DNA of 64,000 nucleotides from VAZQ01 sp035293945 (GCA_035293945.1 DATGLV010000024.1:372001-436000); one strand, 5' to 3'. Shown: positions 34,362 through 42,880, numbered from the stretch's first letter. Translations and numbers: made by a program. The notes: generated by a model not told the origin, from the letters alone.

Positions 34362-34748
34362 GTGGGCGCGTGGCTCTATATTCTGAAATGTGCCGATGGC
34401 TCCTACTACACCGGCAGCACGCGAGCCGACCTAGAAATCCGCGTGGCGCAACATCAGTCGGGCCATTTTGGTGGCTACACCTCGACGCGCCGACCGGTAG
34501 TCCTTGTTCATGCGGAACACTTCGACACCATCGTCGACGCAATCGCGGCGGAGCGCCAAGTCAAGGAGCCGAGCCAAGAAGGAAGCCCTGATGGCGGGCC
34601 AATACGATTTGTTGCCGGCGCTGTCGAAGCGACGCGCTTGAAGGTGGTCGCTTTCGGCCATCCTTCGAGACAGCCGGCGCGAGGGCGCCGGCTTCCTCAG
34701 GATGAGGTCTTCAGTTTCACGAAGCGCTCATCTTCCGAAGCCTCGTGA
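34362..34748 (+). pseudogene. GIY-YIG nuclease, frameshifted
   Basis: The N-terminal catalytic region is clear: LYILKCADGSYYTGSTRAD, with GIY-YIG represented by LYI and YYTG, and HQSGHFGGYTSTRRPVVLVH. After RQVK near residue 68 the frame breaks. The expected family continuation SRAKKEALMAGQYDLLPALS is present in the next frame, ending at a stop at 34639-34641. A net loss of about 5 nt at 34565-34567 explains this. The current frame instead runs on through the right-hand repeat to 34748. It starts at GTG 34362. Such small nucleases are DNA-nicking enzymes; this copy is probably damaged at its C-terminus. Confidence 0.78.
34658..34707. repeat. Right inverted end of the GIY-YIG element
   Basis: It starts CCATCCTTCGAGACAG and ends CTCAGGATGAGG. 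In the orientation of the left end, its hairpin is AGCCGGCGC-CCTC-GCGCCGGCT. Two base-paired positions differ from the left end in a way that keeps pairing. Confidence 0.9.
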
Positions 34749-34985
34749 CGAGGACCCGCGCCAGCGGCGCCTCGAAACGTGGCAACAGGCTCCTGGCGAA
34801 TCCCGGATGACACGATTCCCCGAATTTGCTCTAATACGCGCCATATCCCGCGACGGCACTTGCACTTCGATATTCGCGCTTGTTTTTTGTTCGATGCGCG
34901 GCCGTTCTGCCAAGATCATCACCCCGGACAACGGGGGAAGACCAAACAATCAACGACGGAAAAGATCGTGCACAAGGAGAGGTTC

Positions 34986-36638
34986 ATGTCCCTTCGGAAC
35001 GTCAGTCGAAATCTAGCGCTCGGAGCGGCGGGCATCCTGCTGATCGCCACGCAACCCCTTCGCGCGGCCGATGACAGAGGCGCGGTGCAGGGCGTTGTCA
35101 CCAACGCGGCCGGGCAGGGCGTCACCGGCGCGATGGTAAAGCTGAAGAATGCAGACAAGCGGCTGACCTTCATGGTCATCAGCCAGGATGGCGGCCGCTA
35201 CGAGGCCAAGGATCTGCCCGTCGGCAAGTACACGGTGCAGGGCGTCGGCGGCATGTTCCAGAGCGACGTGTCGGCTCCCGTTACGGTTACGGTCGGTCAG
35301 AGCGCCAGGGCCGATGTCGCGCTCAAGGATGCACGCGGCCCACTGCTGCCGCCGGCTTGGCCGCAGCGCATCCCCGAAGCGCAGGCCGACAAGACCTCCA
35401 AGGACTTCAACGATCTCCCCGCCGGCGAGAACAAGATGCTGGTGGCGCAGACCTGCACGCCCTGCCATGACGTGCAGCGCATCATGGTCAAGCGCTCCTC
35501 GGAGGATGAATGGAGCCATATCGTCGCGCGCATGCGTACCCGCATGGCGGCCGCGAACCAGCCGGTGGTCAATGACGAGGATACCAAGAAGATCGTTGCG
35601 TATCTCTCGTCGAACTTCAAGCCGATCCAGCCCTATGACGGCAACAGCCGCCTGCCGACTGATCTGCTGCAGGGCAAAGCGCTGAAGTATCGCGCGGTTA
35701 CCTACGATCTCGCCGATCATTTCGCTGAACCGCACGATGTGGCGGCCGACCCGCAGGGCAATGCCTGGGTCGGTGAGCGCGCCGGCCGCGTTGGCCGCTT
35801 CGATCCGCGCACGCTGGAGTTCACGGAGATCCGCACCCCGCCCGGTCCGGCGGCGGAGGATCGCCAGAGCCTCGGCAATCCGCAGATCGACGCGCACGGC
35901 ATCATGTGGGTGCCGGATGGGCCGAACAATCGCTGGCTCTCCTTCGACACCAAGACTGAGAAGTTCGTGGCCTATGCGTGGCCGCGCAACATGGCGGGCG
36001 GCGCTGGCGGCAACAGCATGGCGCTGCATCCGGACGGCACGATCTGGGCGACCGGCGCCAACAAGGAAGTGCGCATGCTCGATCCGCAGAGTGCGACCTT
36101 CAAGGCCTTCCCGTCGCCGAGCGCCAAGGCGAGTCCTGCGCCTGGCGCGTATGGCCTCGCGGTCGCCGGCGACGGCTCGGTGTGGTGGGCGGAGGACGAG
36201 GCCGACAAGATGGCCCGCGTCGATCCGGCAACCGGCAAGGTCGAGGAGTTCAAGATCCCCGATGTCGGCGGGCACGCCTTCCCGCGTCGCATGAACACGG
36301 ACGCCAACGGCGATCTGTGGGTGGCACTGTGGGATGCCGGCAAGCTGATGAAGATCGACTACAAGACCAAGGAGATGACCGTCTATACCCCGCCGTCGAA
36401 GACGGGCGGCAACTACTCGGTCGTGGTCGACAAGAAGAACAACTACATCTGGGTCAGCGAGCACCAGGTCGACAAGATCGCCCGCTTCGATCCCAAGACG
36501 CAGGAATGGGTCGAGTTCCCGCTGCCGGACGCGGAAAGCGATCCGCGCCGCATCGACATCGACCCGACCAACTCGAACCGCATCTTCTTTTCCGGCAATA
36601 TCGCGGGTCGCGTCGGCTTCATCGAGATCCTGCAATAG
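34986..36638 (+). CDS. Exported carboxypeptidase-regulatory-like / cytochrome c-type / Vgb-like propeller fusion
   Basis: This 550-residue exported protein has three parts. A signal peptide (to about 28, PLRAAD) is followed by a CarboxypepD_reg-like beta-sandwich (GAVQGVVTNAAGQGVTGAMV, about 31-110). A segment with a CTPCH haem-c motif near residue 157 follows (LVAQTCTPCHDVQRI). The C-terminal half is a virginiamycin-B-lyase-like propeller with GNAWVGERAGRVGRFDPRT and IDAHGIMWVPDGPNNRW blades. Haem attachment is predicted from the motif. AAGGAGAGG precedes ATG 34986. An intrinsic-terminator-like hairpin follows the gene. The role is unknown; lyase activity is not implied. Confidence 0.82.
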   Translation: MSLRNVSRNLALGAAGILLIATQPLRAADDRGAVQGVVTNAAGQGVTGAMVKLKNADKRLTFMVISQDGGRYEAKDLPVGKYTVQGVGGMFQSDVSAPVTVTVGQSARADVALKDARGPLLPPAWPQRIPEAQADKTSKDFNDLPAGENKMLVAQTCTPCHDVQRIMVKRSSEDEWSHIVARMRTRMAAANQPVVNDEDTKKIVAYLSSNFKPIQPYDGNSRLPTDLLQGKALKYRAVTYDLADHFAEPHDVAADPQGNAWVGERAGRVGRFDPRTLEFTEIRTPPGPAAEDRQSLGNPQIDAHGIMWVPDGPNNRWLSFDTKTEKFVAYAWPRNMAGGAGGNSMALHPDGTIWATGANKEVRMLDPQSATFKAFPSPSAKASPAPGAYGLAVAGDGSVWWAEDEADKMARVDPATGKVEEFKIPDVGGHAFPRRMNTDANGDLWVALWDAGKLMKIDYKTKEMTVYTPPSKTGGNYSVVVDKKNNYIWVSEHQVDKIARFDPKTQEWVEFPLPDAESDPRRIDIDPTNSNRIFFSGNIAGRVGFIEILQ

Positions 36639-36675
36639 CGCAAGCTGCTTGCGGCAAACGACGTGAAATCAAGAA

Positions 36676-36701
36676 CCGCCCCCGACCAAAATCGGGGGCG
36701 G
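36676..36701 (+). terminator. Terminator-like perfect hairpin
   Basis: CCGCCCCCGA and TCGGGGGCGG pair perfectly over 10 bp around CCAAAA, 37 nt after the stop codon at 36638. The following AATTTC is only weakly U-rich, so efficiency is uncertain. Confidence 0.65.
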
Positions 36702-36717
36702 AATTTCATGTGAATGC

Positions 36718-37704
36718 GTGGGGGGCGACCATGCGCACAAAGGATACTTCACACAGGGGATGGCGATCCTGCTTCGCAACGCGCCGCCGCTTGCCGCGGT
36801 CGAAGCGCGACTTAGGGATTTCCCGATCGTCAGACGGAGCGAAGCCTCCACCACGTGGCCATTCGGAGGCGGACCATCTCTCCTTGTTGCCTGGAGGCCC
36901 GACGTCAACGGCTATGTGTTGGTCGAGGTGTTGGATCGGCGCTGGCTCGACCAAATGGGAGACCCGAAGGGCGATGGCGACGTGTTTGCAGCATGGGGCA
37001 TGGGCTATTTCGGTCCGGGGACCTGGCCGGGCGCGCTCGATCGCGCTGGTCAGTACGCCCGCGCTTGGCCGGAAGCGCGCTCGGCCGTGCCGCTGCATCG
37101 TGCTTTCATTCGCATTCTCTGCAGCTACGTGCTTGGCGCGAAAGGTACGAAGAGTGACGCGCCGGTGATGCCTCCCGACTACCGGCCCTTGCCTGAGCTC
37201 GAGTTCATGACGCGCATCGCGGCCGCGCTCGTGAACCTCCCCGAAACGCTCTGCTACTTCAACCCGAACGGTGAGTGCATTCAGCGCCCGAGTGAATTCG
37301 CGGACATGTTGAGTCAATTCGCATCCCTCAGGCTCATGCCGCTTCCGCTGTGGTCCAATACGCGCTTGTTCACGATCTCAGACCTGCAGCCCCCGTGGGA
37401 CCTCATGGATACGGTCGGGATGATGCAGCTCGATGTGCCGGACCACGAAGCTTGTTTCGAGTCGGGCGCCTATGCGCCGGAAGACGTCAACATTCTCCTC
37501 ATGAATGCCTCCGCGTACGTGGTTCAGAACGGATCGGTCACGCGGGGTGGTGCTGCGATGGTTGGACCACGCGATGTGAAATGGCAGGCATTCTCAGTCA
37601 AAGAAGGGCTCATGACGCCGCCGCGCGCGACGATCCGCTGGTTTCCACAAGACGGACGGGAGGTGCCGCAAGGATTTTTGGCTTCGGTTGCAAGGCCGAA
37701 TTGA
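36718..37704 (+). CDS. Protein of unknown function, possibly DUF4261-like
   Basis: This is a soluble protein of up to 328 residues. The segment GMAILLRNAPPLAAVEARL opens the likely domain. Blocks such as PETLCYFNPNGECI, LPLWSNTRLFTISD and WDLMDTVGMMQLDVPDHEACF recall DUF4261-containing proteins, but I rely on memory for that. GTG 36718 directly follows the terminator hairpin. An internal ATG at about 36760, after ACACAGGGG, is a credible alternative that would remove 14 residues. No neighbour suggests a role. Confidence 0.6.
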   Translation: MGGDHAHKGYFTQGMAILLRNAPPLAAVEARLRDFPIVRRSEASTTWPFGGGPSLLVAWRPDVNGYVLVEVLDRRWLDQMGDPKGDGDVFAAWGMGYFGPGTWPGALDRAGQYARAWPEARSAVPLHRAFIRILCSYVLGAKGTKSDAPVMPPDYRPLPELEFMTRIAAALVNLPETLCYFNPNGECIQRPSEFADMLSQFASLRLMPLPLWSNTRLFTISDLQPPWDLMDTVGMMQLDVPDHEACFESGAYAPEDVNILLMNASAYVVQNGSVTRGGAAMVGPRDVKWQAFSVKEGLMTPPRATIRWFPQDGREVPQGFLASVARPN

Positions 37705-37891
37705 TCGCGCGCTGGATCCTGTCCATGCGGATATTTTGTAGCGTAACTGCGGCCCGCTACCGCCCTCCAGTCGTTCGGCTCTGCTAAAGCCCTAGTAAGA
37801 GTCGCGGATCGAATCGCGATTCAGCGCGGAACAATGCGGCTGCACTGGCGTTGGGGGATGGCGTATGCCGGGCGAAATGCGAGGACAAACG

Positions 37892-38191
37892 ATGGGTTTG
37901 CGACACCGGTCTTTGCAGCACCGGACTCACAAGACTTGGGACGCGGTGACCGAATTTGCCTGTCGGGTTTGCGGCTCGGCAGCGGTGGTCTATCCGGCGC
38001 AGCTTTCCGACGATGCGCCGGTCACGTGTCGACGCTGCCGTACCGTGCTCTGCACGCTGCGTGAATTCCGTAGCGCGGCGGAGCAGGGCATCGCGCGTAT
38101 CCACGCCTATGCGGACGGCTCGGCGCAGACCGAGAGCGGCCCGCGGCCGGGACTCTTCGGGAAAATGTTGGGGCGGCTCGCTACTCTTTGA
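37892..38191 (+). CDS. Small zinc-ribbon-like protein
   Basis: This 99-residue protein of unknown function has one clear feature: two CxxC pairs (FACRVCGSAAVVYPAQ and VTCRRC, about 18 residues apart) that would form a zinc ribbon. A hydrophilic C-terminus follows. ATG 37892 is preceded by GAGG at 7-nt spacing and is preferred over the in-frame ATG at 37865. It stands alone, convergent with the dioxygenase-like gene. Confidence 0.6.
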   Translation: MGLRHRSLQHRTHKTWDAVTEFACRVCGSAAVVYPAQLSDDAPVTCRRCRTVLCTLREFRSAAEQGIARIHAYADGSAQTESGPRPGLFGKMLGRLATL

Positions 38192-38216
38192 GAACAGCAT
38201 CAGGCAAGATTGCGCA

Positions 38217-38861
38217 TCAGCGCATCGCCAGCACGATATCGAAGCGCGCACGCTGCATGTCGGGCGACATCTGCATGGTGAGCTCAGGCCGGTAGAGATC
38301 GTCTTCCTGGTTGCGCGGCTCGTCTGGAAAATAGAGCTGGGTGGTGAAGACCGGGCTCTCGGCCGCTGCCTGCACCCTGATGTGAAACTGGCGCGTCCGC
38401 CCCTGATAGAGACCGGGCACGATGGTACGGAATGCGTAATGCCCCTTGCGGTCGGCGAACTGGTGGCCGCGCAGGCGGAACCCGGCATTGTCGTATTCGC
38501 CCTGATCGTCAGCTTGCCAGAGATCGATGAAAGCGCCGGCGACCGGGCGGCACGATCGAGTCAGGATGAAGCCGGAAAGCTCGATCGGGGCGCCCGGCAT
38601 GCCAGGCTCGCGCAGATCGGCACGCAACGGCGAAGCCGTCTTGTAGAACGGACCCTCGGCCTGCGCCTTGGTCGCCGGATCGCCGTCGTGGCAGGCCGGC
38701 GTCGGCGGCAGTGGAGGCGATGCCGGCAGGGGCGGCGCAGCGCGAATCTGCGCGATGGATTCTCGGACATTTGCCGACAGCGCGAGGCCGACCGCAAGCG
38801 TGCCGGCGGCGACAATCTGACGGCGTGAGGCGATGGTTCGCCGATTCGATAGGTCGGACAT
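38217..38861 (-). CDS. Tat-exported intradiol ring-cleavage dioxygenase-like protein
   Basis: This 214-residue protein belongs to the catechol/protocatechuate 3,4-dioxygenase fold family. A twin-arginine-like signal (ASRRQIVAAGTLAVGLALS) implies periplasmic location. Core motifs are AEGPFYKTASPLRADLRE (first Tyr ligand), WQADDQGEYDNAG (second Tyr) and RTRQFHIRVQ. In that last segment the usual HxH iron pair is QxH, so one histidine ligand is missing. ATG 38861 immediately follows the CCA of tRNA-Gln on the same strand, with no ribosome-binding site. No alternative start lies near, and the signal peptide supports this one. Confidence 0.82.
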   Translation of the reverse strand: MSDLSNRRTIASRRQIVAAGTLAVGLALSANVRESIAQIRAAPPLPASPPLPPTPACHDGDPATKAQAEGPFYKTASPLRADLREPGMPGAPIELSGFILTRSCRPVAGAFIDLWQADDQGEYDNAGFRLRGHQFADRKGHYAFRTIVPGLYQGRTRQFHIRVQAAAESPVFTTQLYFPDEPRNQEDDLYRPELTMQMSPDMQRARFDIVLAMR

Positions 38862-38935
38862 TGGCTGGGGAACTAGGATTCGAACCTAGATTAACGGAGT
38901 CAGAGTCCGCTGTTCTACCATTGAACTATTCCCCA
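38862..38935 (-). tRNA. tRNA-Gln (anticodon CTG)
   Basis: The minus strand folds as a cloverleaf: acceptor TGGGGAA/TTCCCCA, a D arm with AGTTCAATGGTAGAAC, anticodon stem GCGGA/TCCGT with loop CTCTGAC, and T arm with GGTTCGAATCC. CTG at positions 34-36 reads CAG. Discriminator G is followed by an encoded CCA. The CCA touches the ATG of the next gene. Confidence 0.95.
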
Positions 38936-39362
38936 GTAAGACACTGGAATGGCTTGCCTTTTGTCAACATGCGGGCCCCTGGCGGGGCGGACTCGAGGCA
39001 AGCGCAGCGCTCTATATAGGGCAGCGCGTTTGCCTGGTCCATCCTGTGGCGCGGCGCTTATCCACCTGAGCAAGGTCCTGCGCTTCGGCCGCCTGGGCGG
39101 CAGCCTTCCACGGGAAGACCGCTGGCCCTGCGGCTGTGCGCGGTCTGCCCGCCCGGGCGAGCCGGCGCTCGCGTGTCGGGCCCGCGGGTGGTAGCCTTTT
39201 TGCCAAGAGGCCGGAGCTCATCAGGCGAAGGGGCGCAAGATCGCCGCCCCGTCACAAGAGCCTCTGCTCACGACACTCAAGTTCTTGAACAGCGCTTCGG
39301 GATGGAAACCGCCGGTCGCGTGCCAAGGTGCGCGTGCCGCACCCGCATCAAGGAGGAGAGGC
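38936..39362. other. Spacer without a recognisable gene
   Basis: This 427-bp region upstream of tRNA-Gln and of the divergent gene at 39363 should contain both promoters. I see no convincing consensus promoter, repeat or ORF with a ribosome-binding site. Overlapping open frames on both strands look like GC-rich noise. Confidence 0.5.
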
Positions 39363-40205
39363 ATGTGGGAGAAGCTGCAGACTGCGGTGGCGCTTGCGGC
39401 AATGCTCGGCATTGGCATGGCCGGCGCGCACGCCTTCGATGACAGCAAATATCCGAACCTCAAAGGTCAATGGCGGCCGATCGGCGGGCCGATGCGGTTT
39501 GACACCAACAAGCCCTGGGGACAGGGGCAGCAGGCGCCGCTGACAGCGGAATATCAGGCGATATTCCAGGCCAATCTCGAGGATCAAGCGGCAGGCGGGC
39601 AGGGTACCACCCCGACCTTCACCTGCATCTCACCCGGCATGCCACGCGTCGCCAACGGCTACGGACAGATGGAGGTCGTCATCACGCCGGAGACCACGCA
39701 CATCCTGGTTCAGCATATCCACGACAACCGCCGCATCTTCACCGATGGGCGCGAATTTCCCGCCGAGATCGAGCCGACGCTCATCGGCTATTCGATCGGC
39801 AAGTGGCTCGATACGAGGGGCCGCGGGCACTACGACGTGCTCGAGGTGGAGACGCGCGGCTTCAAAGGCCCGCGTGCGTTCGACTCAAGCGGCATCCCGC
39901 TTGCAACCGACAACCAGACCATCGTCAAGGAGCGCATCTATCTCGATGCCGCCGACCCGGATGTGTTCCATGACGACGTGACGGTGATCGATCATGCACT
40001 GACGCGGCCCTGGACGGTCGCCAAGCGCTACCGACGCGAAGCGCAAGCGCAGCCCTATTGGCGCGAGGTGAGCTGCACCGAGAACAACAACCACGTCGAG
40101 ATCGGCAAAGAGGCCTATATGCTGAGCGCGGACGGCTATCTGATGCCGACCAAGAAGGACCAGCCGCCGCCGGATCTGCGCTATTTCAAGCCGGCAGGGA
40201 AATAA
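39363..40205 (+). CDS. Exported protein of unknown function
   Basis: This 280-residue protein has a signal peptide (MWEKLQTAVALAAMLGIGMA, cleavage after AHA). The mature part includes YPNLKGQWRPIGGPMRFDTN, a central ITPETTHILVQHIHDNRRIF block, and a C-terminal REVSCTENNNHVEIGKEAYM. The family recurs in rhizobial genomes as far as I recall, but no function is known to me. AAGGAGGAGAGG precedes ATG 39363, fixing the start. A decayed copy of the 3' end occurs at 50285-50360. Confidence 0.72.
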   Translation: MWEKLQTAVALAAMLGIGMAGAHAFDDSKYPNLKGQWRPIGGPMRFDTNKPWGQGQQAPLTAEYQAIFQANLEDQAAGGQGTTPTFTCISPGMPRVANGYGQMEVVITPETTHILVQHIHDNRRIFTDGREFPAEIEPTLIGYSIGKWLDTRGRGHYDVLEVETRGFKGPRAFDSSGIPLATDNQTIVKERIYLDAADPDVFHDDVTVIDHALTRPWTVAKRYRREAQAQPYWREVSCTENNNHVEIGKEAYMLSADGYLMPTKKDQPPPDLRYFKPAGK

Positions 40206-40211
40206 GCCTAC

Positions 40212-40347
40212 TTGTCCCGGCCTTGAGCCGGAACAGTTCCAGACTAAGGCCTCTGCCAGTAACGGTCCCGGTTCTGCAGCGCACCGCGGTTTGATGTCGG
40301 CGCGAAAGATCTAGCGCCACGGCCGCGCTGCACTGCGCCCGGGACAA
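40212..40347. repeat. Palindromic repeat, GTCCCGG subtype
   Basis: It opens CTTGTCCCGGCC and closes GCGCCCGGGACAAG, a terminal inverted pair, with GGTCCCGGTTCTGCAG between. It lies between convergent genes and matches the subtype at 28441-28565. Confidence 0.7.
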
Positions 40348-40373
40348 GCAAAGCGCCTTGGGGAGAGCCCGTC

Positions 40374-41639
40374 TTACGCGCCCGCCGCAATCGGGGGCGT
40401 CCCGCAAAGCCGCGCGGCAATCGAGCAGAGCACGAGCTCGTAGGCCCGCTCGACGATCGCGTCCATGGAAGGAGTGCGGGCGAACATGGTGGTCGCGCGC
40501 GCCAGCACTTCCTCGCGCGTCGGCAGGTGCGGCAGCGACAGGCCGGCGAGCACGTCGGCGGCGCGATGCTGCGCACTGACAAGCTTCTCGGAGAGCGTGA
40601 CGAGGCTCGAGCTCTCGAGCGCGGAAGAAACAGCGGCCGCGATGCGCTCGGTGTTGAAGCTCGCGGCGAGCTGCACGGCGGCGCGTGAGACCACCCGCGA
40701 GCCGAGCCCATGCTCGTTGCGCAGCACCGCGGCCGGCGGCGTCTTGAGATCCCAGGTCACGCGCACAAGGGACAAAAGCTTCAGCACATAATAGGTGCAA
40801 TCATATTCCCACCAGCGGAAGCCCTGCCGCACGCTGCTCTGGTAGGCGTGATGGTTGTTGTGCCAGCCTTCGCCCATGGTGAAGATGGCGAGGAACCAGT
40901 TGTTGCGCGAATCGTCGCCCGTCACGTAACGCTTGCGACCGCGCACATGGGCGAGCGAATTGATGCAAAAGGTCGCGTGAAAGACCAGCACCGTGCTCCA
41001 GAAGAAGCCGACCACCAGGCCGGGCCAGCCCGCCAGCAGATAGCAGATCACGGCGAGCACGACCGCGGGCGCAAGCTCGAAACGGTGCAGCCACATCAGC
41101 TCGGGAAACTTGGCGAAGTCCGCTATTCTTATCAGGTCGCAGGTATTCTGCCGGCGGGCGAAGATCCAGCCGACATGGCTGTAGAGGAAGCCCTTCTGCC
41201 GCGGCGAATGCAGATCGAGCTCGGTGTCGGAATGCAGATGATGGTGCCGGTGCTGGGTCGCCCACCACAGCACGCTCTTCTGCGCCGTCGATTGCGACAT
41301 GAGGGCAAGCACGAGCTGGAACGCGCGGCTGGTCGAATAGGAGCGGTGAGAGAAGTAGCGGTGGTACCCGGCCCCGATGGCAAAGATGCGCAACCAGTAG
41401 AGCGCGACGCATAGGACGACCGACTGCCAGGTAACGCCGGTCCAGATGGCGGCGAAGCAGGCGAGATGCACGAGCACGAACGGAATGGTGGAGGGATAGA
41501 TGATATCGTCCCCACCCTCTTGGGGATCGCTGCCGGGCGAATCCGGTGCGGCTTGGGCCTTGGGCAGATCGTTGCCTAGGTGGACATCCTGGTTGATGGG
41601 AGGGCCGCCGGGACCACCATTCATAGTCGTTTCGCTCAT
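40374..41639 (-). CDS. Membrane acyl-CoA/fatty acid delta-9-type desaturase
   Basis: This integral-membrane di-iron desaturase of about 421 residues introduces a double bond into acyl chains. All three histidine boxes are present: HRYFSH, QHRHHH and EGWHNNHH. They lie among four hydrophobic segments, as in stearoyl-CoA desaturases. A hydrophilic N-terminal tail of about 50 residues and a helical C-terminal extension of about 130 residues are extra to the core. ATG 41639 follows AAGGA closely. The open frame upstream lacks family sequence. The gene is flanked by a REP-like palindrome downstream. Confidence 0.92.
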   Translation of the reverse strand: MSETTMNGGPGGPPINQDVHLGNDLPKAQAAPDSPGSDPQEGGDDIIYPSTIPFVLVHLACFAAIWTGVTWQSVVLCVALYWLRIFAIGAGYHRYFSHRSYSTSRAFQLVLALMSQSTAQKSVLWWATQHRHHHLHSDTELDLHSPRQKGFLYSHVGWIFARRQNTCDLIRIADFAKFPELMWLHRFELAPAVVLAVICYLLAGWPGLVVGFFWSTVLVFHATFCINSLAHVRGRKRYVTGDDSRNNWFLAIFTMGEGWHNNHHAYQSSVRQGFRWWEYDCTYYVLKLLSLVRVTWDLKTPPAAVLRNEHGLGSRVVSRAAVQLAASFNTERIAAAVSSALESSSLVTLSEKLVSAQHRAADVLAGLSLPHLPTREEVLARATTMFARTPSMDAIVERAYELVLCSIAARLCGTPPIAAGA

Positions 41640-41791
41640 AATTCCTTCGCTTGCACCTTCGCTGTTGCGTGCCGCAATTTGCGGATTGATGCTTGTGAGC
41701 TGCAACTCAGCCGTGCCGCCGACCCGGCCGGCTGCGCAGCGCAAACTATATCACCGATAATTAAGGCAATGATACGCGATTCCCCGACCGA

Positions 41792-42628
41792 TTAGTGCGG
41801 TGCGCGCTTGGAATAAGCGGTCAGCACCGAGGTGGGAGCGTTCCATTCGTCGGTGGCGATCTTGCTTGCCACCAGGAAGAGAGTAGCGGCAAGCACCAGG
41901 CGCAGCGCCGTCTCCGGCACCCGGATCGCCGAATAGCTGCCAATGACGATGCCCGGCAGCGAGCCCGCCAGCAGCGAGCCGATGATATGCCAGTCGACCG
42001 CGCCCATGACCCAATGTCCGGCGCCGGCCACAAGCGTCAGCGGCACTGCGTGCGCAATGTCGGAACCGATGATGCGTGCCATGGGGAGCTGCGGATAGAG
42101 GAGCAAAAGGGCCATCACGCCGACCGCGCCCGCCCCGACCGAGGAGATGGAGACGAGCACCCCGAGTGCGGCCCCGACCAAGATGGTGATGGATGAGGTG
42201 GTCGTCGGGCTCAACGAGTCGAACAGGTGACGATAGCGGTGCATGATGGCGCCGCGGAAGATGAGCGCCAGCGCGGTCAGGAACAAAGCACCGCACAGCA
42301 CCAGATTGATCAGGCTGCGAGCGACCTCACCATTCAGATTGAGCCGCCACAAGAACAAGAGCGTCAGCACGCTCGCCGGCAGGCTGCCGGAAGCAAGCCG
42401 CGCCACGACGCCCCAGTGAATGCTGCGCGCCCAGCCGTGCACCAGGCTGCCACCGGTCTTGGTGGCGCAGGCGTACAACAAGTCGGTGCCGACCGCGGTC
42501 GCCGGATGGACGCCGAACAACAAAATGAGCAACGGAGTCATGAGCGAGCCGCCGCCCACGCCCGTCATGCCAACCAGAAAGCCAACTCCGAATCCGGACA
42601 CCACGTAGAGCGGATCAATGAAATGCAT
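41792..42628 (-). CDS. TauE/SafE (TSUP)-family membrane transporter
   Basis: This 278-residue inner-membrane protein is of the sulfite/organosulfonate exporter family. Duplicated TSUP motifs are visible. VGFLVGMTGVGGGSLMTPLL appears in the first half and ILVGAALGVLVSISSVGAGA in the second. About eight hydrophobic helices are present. Substrate is unknown; sulfur oxyanions are typical. It starts ATG 42628 and stands alone. The spacer 42629-42880 is comparatively AT-rich and probably carries its promoter. Confidence 0.9.
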   Translation of the reverse strand: MHFIDPLYVVSGFGVGFLVGMTGVGGGSLMTPLLILLFGVHPATAVGTDLLYACATKTGGSLVHGWARSIHWGVVARLASGSLPASVLTLLFLWRLNLNGEVARSLINLVLCGALFLTALALIFRGAIMHRYRHLFDSLSPTTTSSITILVGAALGVLVSISSVGAGAVGVMALLLLYPQLPMARIIGSDIAHAVPLTLVAGAGHWVMGAVDWHIIGSLLAGSLPGIVIGSYSAIRVPETALRLVLAATLFLVASKIATDEWNAPTSVLTAYSKRAPH

Positions 42629-42880
42629 GGAAAGAATTCTCGTCTCCCATATGCCCTGTGCGGGTCGTGCGGACTTACCGCCTCGTTTCGTTCATCATAC
42701 GGCATCGCGACCCCAATAGCTATGTGGCGTGCACGAGGGTCCATGCCAATCTCTTGAGCGGCCGCGAAACATTTGTGCTTCTCCATGGCGACCGCGGAGA
42801 ATTTCCATTCGCAACAGGTTTTTGTAAATATGCCTCGTAGTTTTAACGCGACGCAACAACACGCAAGATTGCTGCGCACT

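Larger units (their letters stand above)
34279..34707. mobile_element. Compact GIY-YIG element with 50-bp inverted ends
   Basis: A GIY-YIG nuclease reading frame is bracketed by 50-bp inverted repeats, 34279-34328 and 34658-34707, that match at 45 of 50 positions. Each end holds an internal 9-bp hairpin. No conventional transposase is present. Mobility is an inference from this architecture; the target-site duplication, if any, is not clear to me. Confidence 0.6.

Noticed and set aside
34986..36638. Virginiamycin B lyase (antibiotic resistance) call
   Set aside because: Only the propeller fold is similar. The haem-c motif, signal peptide and fused beta-sandwich argue against an antibiotic-inactivating lyase.
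37956..38828. 290-residue plus-strand frame opposite the dioxygenase-like gene
   Set aside because: The minus strand has a Tat signal and intradiol motifs; this frame has neither motifs nor a start signal.
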